From: Symbiodinium natans
Taxonomy: Eukaryota; Sar; Dinophyceae; Suessiales; Symbiodiniaceae
Assembly (NCBI GenBank): GCA_905221605.1
Contig: CAJNDS010002130.1
Coordinates: 562,001-626,000 of the forward strand
DNA: 64,000 nucleotides
Direction of reading: 5' to 3'
Shown piece by piece: positions 37,879-49,300 of the stretch. The notes beneath the pieces were generated by a model. The model ran no database searches. It was not told the DNA's origin and was given only the letters and a program-made list of their open reading frames with translations. Position numbers and translations under genes: made by a program. Each line of letters begins with the position of its first letter. Position 1 is the first letter of the stretch.

Positions 37879-38831
37879 GTGCTGTCCTTCTTCTCTGCGG
37901 TGGACCTCTGCCGGGTCGGCGAAGCGCACGCCAAGCTCAAATCCTTGGCGAGCGACGAGGTCGCCGGGTTGTGGGGTTTCAACGGACTAAAGGGGTTTAG
38001 GGTTTAGGGTTTAGGGCTTAGGGTTTGGGGTTTAGGGTTTAGGGTGTAGGGGGACCCTAGGGGATATTTCGGGGTTATTTAGGTCCCTCCTCAAACCTCT
38101 TCGGGTGACATTTTTCTTGAGCTTCTCTGTACAAAATGTCTGGACCACAATATATTCACTACAGATATATAACGGTTGTTCCACTACAGGTTAGTGCAAC
38201 GAATGTCAAACCATATACAACGAAATGAAACATTCCAATGGCAATTTCAGCAAGTCTAATTGTTTTTTTCAAGAAATAGTACTCTTTTGGAAGCATAATC
38301 CTTACACTATAGCAGTAGAAGTGTGCAAGAGAGAGACCCCCAGACTGGGGCCTCAATGCAGACTAACACCCCTGCTGTCTGTCCATTCTACTCTGAGCTG
38401 CCTCCCTTTCTTCCCAAGCCTGAGCTCTAAACCCTAAAGCCCTAAAGCCCGACAAGCCCCCAATACTGGCAGTCCTTAATAGGGATCGTAGTACCCCCGA
38501 TTATCATACCTAGTAGACCCCAAAACTTTATGGACTGGGAGCCTGCGCTTGGAGGTTCATGGCACTGAAACACTGCCCGAATATGGTTAATAAGTACAGT
38601 CATAAGTACAGTTATAACTGGTCAAACCCTAAGCCCTAAGCCCTAAACCCTAAACCCTAAACCCTAAACCCTAAACCCTAAACCCTAAACCCTAAACCCT
38701 AAACCCTAAACCCTAAACCCTAAATAAGTACCCTGAACCTCCAAGCGGATCCGGACCGAAACCTTTCGCCCCCCCCCCCCCCCGCCGAGGACACCTGGAA
38801 GAGCCTGTGCCAACATCGCTGGCACGGCCGG
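37879..38831 (+). CDS. F-box domain protein, two exons
   Basis: Exon 37879-37959 (AGCCGCAG^, GT donor): VLSFFSAVDLCRVGEAHAKL then KSLASDE. Exon 38790-38831 (CCGCCGAG^): DTWKSLCQHRWHGR. Joined in phase 0 they give the second half of an F-box (the L-DL-C-...-LW-x-LC-x-R-W pattern), the adaptor motif that binds Skp1 in SCF ubiquitin ligases. The N-terminal Leu-Pro part and the substrate-binding domain were not found. The 830-nt intron holds a TTTAGGG array, MITE pieces and the interrupted family F element. Confidence 0.6.
37988..38050 (+). repeat. TTTAGGG array in F-box intron
   Basis: About eight units, running into a family C fragment. Confidence 0.85.
38460..38515. mobile_element. MITE family B fragment (B5)
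   Basis: CTGGCAGTCCTTAATAGGGA and following bases match the left half of family B. Confidence 0.55.
38547..38745. mobile_element. MITE family F copy (F2) interrupted by a telomere-like array
   Basis: Ends CGCTTGGAGGTTCATGG and inverted CCTGAACCTCCAAGCG. Compared with F1, the step GGTT|AATAAGTACC is split by CCCTAAA units at 38625-38724. Confidence 0.75.
38625..38724 (-). repeat. CCCTAAA array inside F2
   Basis: About 14 units; first two are CCCTAAG. Confidence 0.95.
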
Positions 38832-38854
38832 GCCCAGTTTCGTTTTGTTTTTTT

Positions 38855-39050
38855 GTTTTTAGGTTTTAGGTTTCTTCAGGGTTTCTCAGGGTTTTTAGGG
38901 TGTTTAGGGTTTTTAGGGTGTTTAGGGTTTTTAGGGTTTTTAGGGTTTTTAGGGTTTTTAGGGTATTTAGCGTTTTTAGGGTTTTTAGGGTTTTTAGGGT
39001 TTTGGCGGTTTTGGCGGGTTTGGGGGGTTTTTGGGTTTAGGGGTTTGGGG
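38855..39050 (+). repeat. TTTTTAGGG-type array
   Basis: 8-9-nt units, TTTTTAGGG, drifting to TTTTGGCGG. Confidence 0.85.
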
Positions 39051-39114
39051 CTTGGTACGGACGCAGCCTAAGCCCATGGCCGCAGAAGATTCAGAAGTTG
39101 AACATGTGGGGGGT

Positions 39115-39211
39115 TGACGATATTGGGGGATACCTTTTTGGGGTCCTTACTATAAGGGGATCCTACTATTTGGGGATCTATTTTGGGGGGCCCCCCATTT
39201 TCGTACACCCC
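39115..39211. mobile_element. MITE family A copy (A5)
   Basis: GGGGTCCTTACTATAAGGGG, ATCCTACTATTTGGGG, CCCCCCATTTTCGTACACCC. Right end lies 15 nt before a good acceptor (CTTTGCTTGCAG^). Confidence 0.8.
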
Positions 39212-39507
39212 AAACTTTGCTTGCAGGACCATCAAGGTGGGATTTGGAGTGCTTGGCTTGTTCCCTTGCAGCGTCCCTTACACTACCCTTTACATTTAAC
39301 ATGTTGTTGTAGTATGCTGTCTTCTCTATCATCTACCAGAAGATGGTGTGTGCACATATCTGCGCATTTTGAGAGCTGGACTACCCTCCACATCCCCTAC
39401 GCAGTCTTCGCACCGAAGTGTCTCGTGGGTCGGGAAAAAAAAGCAGGACCAAAAGCCCTGAAGCCTAAGTCATACCGGAATCAACGGAGAAACTTGTGGG
39501 AGCCACC

Positions 39508-39613
39508 TGGGTATTTTCCAAAATAGAGTTACCTCGCTTAAACCCCAAAATAGACTCGAATCCCCTTACAGGGACCTCCCAAAAAGGCTACCCCTATTTT
39601 CGGAAACCCCCAT
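39508..39613. mobile_element. MITE family A copy (A6)
   Basis: TTTTCCAAAATAGAGTTACC at left, CTACCCCTATTTTCGGAAAC at right. Confidence 0.75.
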
Positions 39614-40051
39614 CAGAGAAATTTGGAGAAAAAAAACCAGTCTGGCCGTTGAGTTTTCGAGGGCCATCCCAAGCTCCGGTGCCACTCTGCGCAGGCAAGC
39701 AGTGGATGAAGCCGGGTGAGCTCTTCCGAAATGGCGCTTGGGTGTGCAGCTGTATTTCGACAGGGCGGGGGAATCATTCCCCACTGCTTCGGGGCCGAGA
39801 GGTTTGGGAAGCCTGGGGCTGTATACGGCTGTAGTTTTTTGAAGGCTGTGGGTGGCTTCAGGGTTGGTTTGAGATTCCTGGGTGCTACCGATGTCAAGTA
39901 GTAGCTAGATAGGTCGTTGAAATAGGTCACGTTTGTTCTACTTGGATGGGCTTAATTGCAGGGCCAACTAAGTCATGCCCGTGGACAGCTGCATATCGGC
40001 CCACGACGACCCAGACCTCTTGTTGGAATACCGCATGCACCACCACCCACA

Positions 40052-40250
40052 CACACAAATAACAACATTTTTTAACAATAATAAGAAGAAGAATCAATAA
40101 GAATGCAGGTAAAAATCACAATAATAGTAATGATAATAATATTAATAATAGAATAATAGGACTAAGAATGATGATGATAATAACAATAGTAATAATACAA
40201 CAATAGCAAATAAACCACACACACACACACAATCACACACACACACACAA

Positions 40251-40297
<47 letters not shown>
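40052..40297. repeat. AAT-rich stretch and CA microsatellite
   Basis: Irregular AATAATA-type sequence followed by long CA runs broken by AAT. Confidence 0.9.
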
Positions 40298-40301
<4 letters not shown>

Positions 40302-40347
40302 GAACCTTGCCGAGGTGACTACTCTGGCTTGAGACTGTCCGTGGCAG

Positions 40348-40491
40348 AGTGCAAATCTCTTCTTCAGCGACGTGGCTTTCAGATACCACATGTCACCGCA
40401 TCTCAGCAAAATGTGGAAAAAGAATGCACTGCGGTCAGGGAAAAATGCTACGGCTGTCGCAAGAAGACTGTCTTTAAGCGACCAACCCCGG
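40348..40491 (+). CDS. Exon of unrecognised protein (144 nt)
   Basis: TCCGTGGCAG^ acceptor and a perfect GTAAGT donor. Reads CKSLLQRRGFQIPHVTASQQ..., KECTAVREKCYGCRKKTVFK.... Basic with three clustered Cys; no family assigned. Confidence 0.55.
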
Positions 40492-41078
40492 GTAAGTGAT
40501 ATTTCCTGCGACTGTACCTTGTCAGTGCCACTGCCGCTGCCGCTGCCGCTGCTGCAGCAACAAAACCGCTCACTTAGGAGAAGTCCGATCTACTCTGCGC
40601 GCTTCACGAGACGAACCCGCATGTTCCAGGAGAAGTCGGGCAGCTTAATGGCTCATGCTATTGTTATGTTCCAGCCCTAACTCATCCTACTCTTTCAACA
40701 ATCTTTCATGTGAGGGCGACTGCCACGCAGTGGCATGTCAGAACTCAACTTTCCAGGCGCGACATCACTCTCTGAGGTCGGCTCAGGATTTTGCTGTCTG
40801 CCATGCTTGGGGTGTCATGCTGCCATGAATTTGGAGCATACAAGCCTTCAACCGCCCACGTGCAAAATTCTTACTCTATGCCGGAAAAGCACAGAGATTT
40901 ACTCAACATGGTTTTCTGGCGATGGGCCATGTCCTTCGTATGGATGCAGTGCGTCAGCCCGAAGCCCTAGACCAAAATCTTAGGTTGTCACTTGGAAGCA
41001 GAGATAAAAGTTCCTGATTGCCAATGTTTTTGTGATTGTTGAGGTGTTTTGTTCAGATACTGAAGAAGTACGAGGAGT

Positions 41079-41127
41079 ACCCTAAACCCTAAACCCTAAA
41101 CCCTAAACCCTAAACCCTAAACCCTAT
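41079..41127 (-). repeat. CCCTAAA array
   Basis: Seven perfect units. Confidence 0.9.
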
Positions 41128-41380
41128 TGAACAATAAACCCGAACTAGGAGCCCGACGTGGCATGGCCATGATCCCCAGCAAGTGGAGACTCGACCGCAC
41201 GTCTTTTTGCGGCTGCTGCGTTAGGGCTTTGAGGTTCGTTGGGAAGGGTTAATTTCGGGTCTGGGGCTTAAGGTTTGGAGTGGGTGTGTTTCGATTGATG
41301 AGGATCTAGCAGTCGGGATTGCTGATGAGTCAGCGTGCTCGCTCACGCTCTGGAACAAACAGCTTGCTTCAAGGTACCAA

Positions 41381-41455
41381 AGGAGGGACCCCTGTGAGGG
41401 ACCTTAGGGGTAATGTAGGGGCTACTTAGGGTCCCTGTCTCGGGGTCCCTCCTTC
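41381..41455. mobile_element. MITE family C copy (C2)
   Basis: AGGAGGGACCCC at left, inverted GGGGTCCCTCCTT at right. Confidence 0.7.
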
Positions 41456-41485
41456 TATCCCTTCATTGTTCCTGCCAAGGAAGCG

Positions 41486-41970
41486 ATGCTACGTGTACGC
41501 AGAGGTGGACAGCAGAAGGCAGCACATTACAGAGGAGGAGGCGGGTTTACCAACCTGTGGTGGATTCCACGGAGAGCAGGCTTGAAGTTTGGGCTGTTGA
41601 GGTACCTTCAGCCCAACCATACAACCATAGGCCTAAACCCCGAACTGCTGCACGCGCATGCATGTGCAACGACGTCCCCTTCGCAGATGCAGGTCGCACA
41701 CTTCCGCTGGCAGCTAGTCTACCACGGCCGGCCATCTTCCATGGGCTTGAGGCACTTCCAGAAGAATGGCGTCTTCGTATCCCCACACTTTGGGGAGACG
41801 AGGTGGCACCTTGGATCAGAAGAGGTGGAGCCAGCCCACAGCAAATACAGAAAACAGGCCGAGCCCAAGCCATCCATACCCTAAAAAAAGGCTCTGCATG
41901 CTTGCAGGTCCTTACTCCACGGCGGCACGTGGTTCATGATGCAGGGCATAGACCCGCTGAAGGCCAGTAG
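41486..41970 (+). CDS. Possible coding region, frame not settled
   Basis: Two overlapping long plus frames. A short piece just upstream (about 41484-41560) reads RCYVYAEVDSRRQHITEEEA and may be an exon; 41690-41880 follows CCTTCGCAG^ and is open in two frames. No family recognised. Confidence 0.25.
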
Positions 41971-42413
41971 TTGCGGCACTCAGATGGAGCGAAAGTCACC
42001 GTGAGAATGCGATGCGATGCCTGTGGAGGTGAGCCGAAACCTTGCCGCCCGGCTGCACCCGAAGCGGCAGGCTCTCTTCCGACTTTCCCCAACGCCAGGC
42101 AGAATGTCATGTCATCATCTGCTCTTTATCCCTTTCGTTCTGAGCTGTTTATTCATGTTGGTTCAGAAGCGACACATCCGACCGCGAGCCGATTGGAATT
42201 GCAAGGTACAGAACTCATACATGCACTTCAAAATGACCGCATGGTGCTTGGTGCCACAAAGGACAACTGGGGCTGGGTCATCGGCGCGGAGACCAGTACT
42301 GAATACCACTCGGCTGAGGTTGAACAGCATACTTGACAAAAGTGCGTGTGCAGAGTTACATCCAGCTCTGAACGTGTTTACCTTGCTCGCTCTAAACCAG
42401 CGACTACTTGAGG

Positions 42414-42508
42414 GTTTCCGAAAATAGGGGTACCTTATTGGGGTCCTGATGATAAGGGAATCCTACTATTTGGGGTTTAGATTAGGGTCGCTGATTTTCG
42501 TGAACCAC
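42414..42508. mobile_element. MITE family A copy (A7)
   Basis: TTCCGAAAATAGGGGTACC, GATAAGGGAATCCTACTATT, then TTTTCGTGAACCAC; well preserved. Confidence 0.85.
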
Positions 42509-42575
42509 TTCTTGACTTCTTGAACGTGAGGGCAGCTGTGCTCGATGGACGCAACGGCGCAATGTTAATGACAAG

Positions 42576-42681
42576 CTTTACGAAAATAGGGGTCTTTCAG
42601 GTGGGGACCCCTAAATAATAGATCCAATTACTTCGAACAAGGACCGCAATAAGGTACCCCTAATTTTCGGAAGCCCCCACT
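42576..42681. mobile_element. MITE family A copy (A8)
   Basis: TTTACGAAAATAGGGGTC at left, GGTACCCCTAATTTTCGGAA at right; 70 nt from A7. Confidence 0.85.
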
Positions 42682-43293
42682 TGATGTCAGTCAACAGTGC
42701 CTTGCTCAACAGACTCGTTAGCAGTCGGGGCGTGCCAAGCCTTTCAGCACCTCAGGCACCAATTGTGTAAAGATCGCTTGTGCAGTACCCTATCTTCTTG
42801 CCAGATTTGACGTGCATGTCTTGCGACATCACACGACTATGACAAATTCGGCATGCTTGCTGCAATCACCCCTGGCCTCTGCTGCCAACTCGCAATACCA
42901 CGCCACATCAATCGCTTACCATGATGGCGTCACCATGTTGCTGGATGCTGTCAGCGACGTCGTCGCCAGAAAGGACCACAGACAAGTGTCTTCAAGTCTG
43001 TTCTGTCAGACTGCTTGAGAGGAGTCTGCTGAATCGCAGCAGCCTCTAGTTCCTCTACCACCCCCACAACCATACAATCCAGGAGTGGACCAAGCGTATC
43101 TCCCAGCTGGGCACGCAGAAGTTGTGGCGAGATGCCTGCCAGGCCCGACATCATGGGTGTAGGGGTCTCGAGCTTCATGCAGAGGTGTAGGGCGAACCCC
43201 CTAGAACCTAAAACCCTGTAACCCTAAAACCCTAAACCCCAAAACCCCAAAACCCCAAAACCCCAAACCCTAAACTCCGGTCTCGGACTCGAG

Positions 43294-43367
43294 CCGGAGA
43301 GCCAGAGCAGTGGTTCTTACAAGAGATCCAGGCCCTGGCAGCCATGCGTCGCGAGGAGCGTGTGCAG
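43294..43367 (+). CDS. PPR exon
   Basis: EQWFLQEIQALAAMRREERV then Q, GT donor. Joins the next exon in phase 0. Confidence 0.6.
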
Positions 43368-46300
43368 GTTTGAGCGACTTAGATACATATATATATATAT
43401 ATATATACAAACACACACGCACACACACACACACATATATATATATACACATATATATATATACATATGTACACATATATACATATCTATATCTGCCCCC
43501 GCCACCCCAGAACCTACCACTTCATGGTTGTTCTACACATTGACATGTGTGCCAAGCCCTGACGAACCTCAAACGCCAGGCCATGAACCACTAAAGTACA
43601 TCTCGGTTACAATCCTTCAGGCCAAGTCACAAGTTAAGGGCTTGTATGCTGCATTGTATCATTCTATACTTATATATGTCGAGAGTGGGCTATTTCCTGC
43701 GCAGGAGCTGCAGCCCAGCATCGTCTCGCACAACGCCGTGCTCAACGTCGTGGCCGCTGTCCCAGCAACTTTTGCCTCAGCGAGGGGTTTAGGGTTTGGG
43801 GTTTGGGGTTTAGGGTTTAGGGTTTAGGGTCTAGGGCTTGGGGTTTAGGGTTTAGGGTTTTAGGGCTTTCTGGGGTTTACGATAGTAGGGGTACCTGATT
43901 GGGCTCCTTACTTTGAGGGGGATCCTACTATTTGGGGTCTATATTAGGGGTCCCGTACTTTCGTAACCCAGATCTGACCATAAGTCTCGGTGCGCCACGC
44001 ATGCAATGAATAAACCATTGAACGTCCTGACACGCCCGTTCAGTCAACGCCACACGGCACCGTCAACGGTAGCACAAGAGGGTTTACGAAAATAAAGTAC
44101 CCCGAACATAGACCCCCCCCCCCCTTATAATAAGGAGCCCAACAAGGTACCCCTAATTTCGGAAATCCCCACAAGACCCATCCCTCATCCCAAAACTAGG
44201 TAGGCCCTTTTGGGCATTATATATTTTCCTTTATTGCTTTAAGAGGATCATATTCAGGACATTATATAATTTTCAGAGGGTTTTAGGGGCCATCCTAGAA
44301 AACGATCCTGCAGCCAGCAAGAGGTGCGCGCCCATCAGTGGGCCCAGGGCCTCAGTGATCTCCAAGCGGAAGGCTTGCAGCAGGACGAGGCGCCTCGGTA
44401 GAAGCGGGTTTAGGGTTTAGGGTTTAGGGTTTAGGATTTAGGGTTTAGGGTTTAGGGTTTAGGGTTTAGGGTTTTCCCTTTGCGCTGACCTGAAGCACCA
44501 AGCCCTGAAGCCTCTAAAAACCTGCCCTTACAACCAACTAACATCGTCGTGGGGGGTACTCCCCAGAAACGAGGACGCCCCTGGTCTTCCATGACACGAA
44601 TGGGAGGCCCTAAACCCTCAAGCCTAGTAAGAAAGGCGTCGGAATAATTACTAATACTTTTCCCTTAGGGTCCCTTTATCATTATACTATAACAACCCCC
44701 CCCCAAAAAAAAAACTATTCGCCCTAAACCCTAAACCCTTTCTTCTAATATTAGTATATTAGAGCCCAGCAGAGAGGTGTCGGGCGGCGTGGCTGTAAGA
44801 GCTGCTGCGGCTGATGGGGGCCAATGGGCTGCTGCTGAGGTCAACTGGGGCGCAAAGGTTGGGCTCAGCGAATCTTAGGGTTTTAGGGTTTTAGGGTGTT
44901 AGGGTTTTAGGGTTTTAGGGTTTTAGGGTTTTTGGGTTTAGGGTTTAGGGCTTAGAACATTTTTAGTCTTTAGAGGTTTCAAAGCTTTGGAATGGTCTAC
45001 AGGGGCTTTAGACAGGCTTAAACCCTAAACCCTTAGAAGGGGTTCAACCAGAAAGGGGCGACTCCCAGCGCAGAGTCGCGGCTAAGGCTGCTAAGATAGT
45101 TTCCCTTCGAGCTCGCGAAAGTATCGGTGGGGTATGCTATGTTACGCTATGATTGGAATGCATGTGTTTGATGTTGCTTGAGGTTCACCCTAAACCTAAA
45201 CCCACTGTTGGTTTTTTGGGGTTGTTGCTTGGCCTCCGACCTCAGAAGCACGTGTTTACAACTGGAGAGCCGAAACTGAGCTTGGGTAGTGACGTGTGGT
45301 GAGCTGCGAGAGGGAGGCTCTCATGAGGACGGACTCACGGCCGTCTTCGCCGGTCATCCTGGTGTTCTTACCTTCCGTAGCTGGAGCTTCATTGGGCACT
45401 TCCGACATTAGGGGGGGTACCTTTCTGGGGTCCTTAAAGAAGGAGAACCCTACTTAAGTTAGGGGGGGTACCTTATTGGGGTCCTTAAAAAAAGGGAACC
45501 CTGCTCTTTGGGGGTCTACATTAGGGGTCCCTTATTTTCGGAAACCCCCAACCGGCCAGTTCAGTGTAGGCATGCACAGGGGCCATCTCCACACCCCGCC
45601 CTTCAACTTACTGTTGGTTAGTAGGGAATGAGGGAACAAGGTCCCTGTATCCCCCTATATACACCCTTTAAGGGTACCTGAGGCACCCTATATCCCCCTT
45701 TTTTGATACCCTTTAAGGGATGATAGAGGGCCCTCATTCCCTACGAACCAACAGTAAGTCCAAGGTCACGTTGGAGACCCTGCGGCGTCGAGAGTTGGAG
45801 GGCAGCCTGCCTGATTCCAAGCATCGGACCTGTATCTGGGCATTTTCCAAAATGGGGCGTACCCCCTTGATACCCCAAAATAGAATAGAAGCCCTACACC
45901 CTAAACCCTATCCCCTTAAAGGGGACCCCAAAAGGGTACCCCCAGTTATCCGGAAACTCCCATCTGTCGAAACTGGTAGGAGTCAAAGTCCCCCCAAGGT
46001 ATCAGCTGCCAGACAGAAACGATGCAGGGTTTAGGGTTTGGGGTTTTGGGTTTAGGGTTTTAGGGTTCAGGGTTCAGGGTTTAGGGTTTAGGGTTTAGGG
46101 GTTAGCCATCAAGACTCCATCCCGGCAGGCACGGTGGTGTCCTTCGGGGCAGCCATCAGTGCCGCTGAGAAGGGCCAGGCATGGGAGCAGGCGGGGCCCA
46201 CAGACTATGTGTCGTTTGCGGGGCGTCACTTGTAACATAAACCTAGAATCCCAATCCTAGATTCTAGGCTTCTGAAGCCACATCCAAATCTTCGAGCCTC

Positions 46301-49300
46301 TATCCCCAAGTCCTCAACCCAAAGAATCCCAGGTGTGAGCGAGTTGTTTCATTTGGTTTCATGAGGAGTGCAGAGAGCCAGAAGGGGGGAGGTCCGGTGT
46401 AGGGGCTCTAATGGGGTTTGCGAAAATAGGGGACCCCTAAAATAGACCCCAAATAATTGTAGGATCCCCTTAGAAAAAGAACCCCCAAAAAGGTACCCTA
46501 GTATCGCAAAACCCCCAAAGAGGATTTGCTGGCTCAACTGAGGCTCATGAGTTGCACGACAAGCTGCTTCGCGAAGGTGGGGGCATTCAATCATTCGCTG
46601 ATGCCATCCGCACCTCAGTGCTATGCCACCTTCCGAAAAATTGGAGGGATGGAGGAGTAGAAAGTACTTTAGGGGTCGGAATAACTACTAAAAGTATTTC
46701 AGGTTCCCTCTGCAATATGATTCTAAAGAACCCCCAAGACCCTACTAATTATTGAGGCCCCTATAGTATCGGTGTCGCTTTGGGGCAGGCCTAAGCACCA
46801 GCACCGTAGCGGTCAACGCTGCCATCAGCGCCAGCAAGACTGTAGACTGGAGGCGCGTCGGGAATGACTTCGACATCTTCAATCACAAGTCCTGACGCAA
46901 GCCCCACTTTTTTCTTGTCCTACGGGCTGTTAGGAAGGAGATCATGGAGTTAAGTTTGCTACTAGGGTTCCTTTCAAGGCCGGAATATATACCCTAAACC
47001 CTTAACCCTAAACTGTTAAACCCATAGGCTACCGAACTTCTTGGCTGTGACCCTCCTAAACCCTAAACCCTAAACCCTAAACCCTAAACCCTAAACCCTA
47101 AACCCTAAACCCTAAACCCTGAGCCTCTTGGCACAGGAAAGCCGTGGCCTTCTTGGAGCAGCTGCTGCGCATGCGCTTGGAGCCGACTGTGGCGCCTCGG
47201 TAGCTGGTGACATCGGGGAATTCGGGGTGCTAAGCCCAGATATATCTAAACACTAAACACTAAACCCTTGCCCTAAGCCCTAGCCCTAAACCCTAAACTA
47301 AGCCCATCTTCCATCAGGTGACTTATGCTGCAGCAATCTCCTGCTGTGAAAAGTCCCGGTGCTGGGAGACGGCCCTGAGGCTGTTCAGCGAGATCAGTCA
47401 CTGGGTCGGTTTAGGGTTTAGGGGTTGAGGGGTTTGGGGGTTTGGAGGTTTGGGGGTTTAGGGGTTTAGGGGTTTAGGGTTTGGGGGTTTGGGGGTTTAG
47501 GGGTTTAGGGGTCTCTGGACAACTTGAACATCCTACTTCTTCGTCAACAACGCCCAAAACTAGGTTGTAGAAACCTATATTGTAACATGATCCTGCAGAA
47601 AAGTCTGCGTACACATACTTGCGCATGCATATAAAAGTTGCTGCACGTTGTAAACATCTAGCTCATCTTCGGGTTATGAGCTATGGCTCAGATCATGAGC
47701 TTGAGACATTTGCTGGCCTTGTCCCAAGAAGCATCATCTGCTCAAGAGGCATCATCTGCTCAGGTGACATGGAGATTCGGCCAAACATCATTGCTTGCAA
47801 CGCGGCCATCAGCGCTTGCGTGCCTTGTATGCACCATCAAACAACAGGAGGCGAAAAAAGGGCAACGGCCGTAACTTGACATTTGGTTAAGGTGTTTGAA
47901 GATGGATAGTTCGGTGATGCTTGAATGTTCGTCCGCCGCCAAGCCGTGTAGCAATGTAGCATAGAACTCCCGACAGTGACCCAGTATGTCTGACGTCGCA
48001 TGCCACTCCATCTTGCTGGTTGCCTTAGCAAGGAATTTGGCAATTCATGTCCCGATATTACTCCTCAAGCAATTATAGAGGGACCCAAACTCCCCTCGTT
48101 CCCTAGTCAAAAACCAATAGGCCAATGTGGGATCATCTAGGATGCGACCCAGTCTTTCGAGCGCTCGTCGTCAGCCCCAGGAGAAGGCCGGCCAGTGGAC
48201 CTGGGCGCTGCATTTGCAGGACAAGGGCCCTAAACCCTCGAGATTCAAAAAGAACAAAACGCACAGAAGTTGTGTCCGGATGACTTAGTTCGATGCGCTT
48301 CTTTCCAAGTCCGAAGAACCGATGTCGAATTTACTTGAAGCTCCGTACTTGCCAACATATCCTTCTAAGACAGGCCAGCGCTGCACATCTAAGAAAGGCT
48401 CCAACAACCAAGCTTAAGTGAGCTGATCCGAAATGCCCCAACAGGCCCCAAATAGGCCGCCCGCAGCGGAGTCTCCAAAAATGCGCTTTGAAAAGCCCCG
48501 CAGAGTTGCTCCTCGAGGCCTCCCTAAACTCCTAACCCAACTGCTAAGCTTGGGGGGAAATTCCCCCCCCCCCCCCCATGTGCGAGCACACCCAGGAGCA
48601 TGCAGAGCACTGGACTTTGCAACTCGGCTCAGCTGACTACGAGGTAGGACCCTGTGCTATCTAAGGGGCATTTCCGAAATTAAGGGTAATTTAGGGTTTA
48701 GGGTTTAGGGTACTACGAGGATCATCAGTGCTATCTTGCAGTAAGAGGATCTTGTGTAGGGATCGGGTGTGCATGAACTGTGTAAGTTCTATCCCTTGAA
48801 AAAAAACCTTGAAAGGACCCTTAGACGAACTTGTGGGCAGAGCCGAACGAGAGAAGGGCACACGAAATCCAAGACAACAGGGCAAAAGACACAAGGCTAA
48901 CTCTATTCAACATCCTTGTGTCACCGCTTACACCAAAAAGTCAGCAGCTGAGTCACATAGATTCGGGTCCTGTCCTTTGATCGATATGCGATAGTGATGC
49001 ATGGAAGCGCACGCGATGACTGTTGATGTGGAACACAAGCAAGAAGAAACCACGGGAACCCTGAACCCTAAACCTCAACCTCGAACCCTTCCTAACCTTG
49101 CAAGTCATTGACTGTAGGCCTAGACAGCCCTAGCCCAGCCAAAGTTGGCATCGAGCTGAGCAGACATGGAGGTTGAGGGACAGTGTGGGCCCATATTGGG
49201 GAGTTTGTTATGTTTACACTTTAGGGCTTCGGGCTTAGAATTTCGGGTTCAGGGTCAGGGTGCCAGAAGGGTCCATAGTTTTGATCACCCCCCCCCCCCC

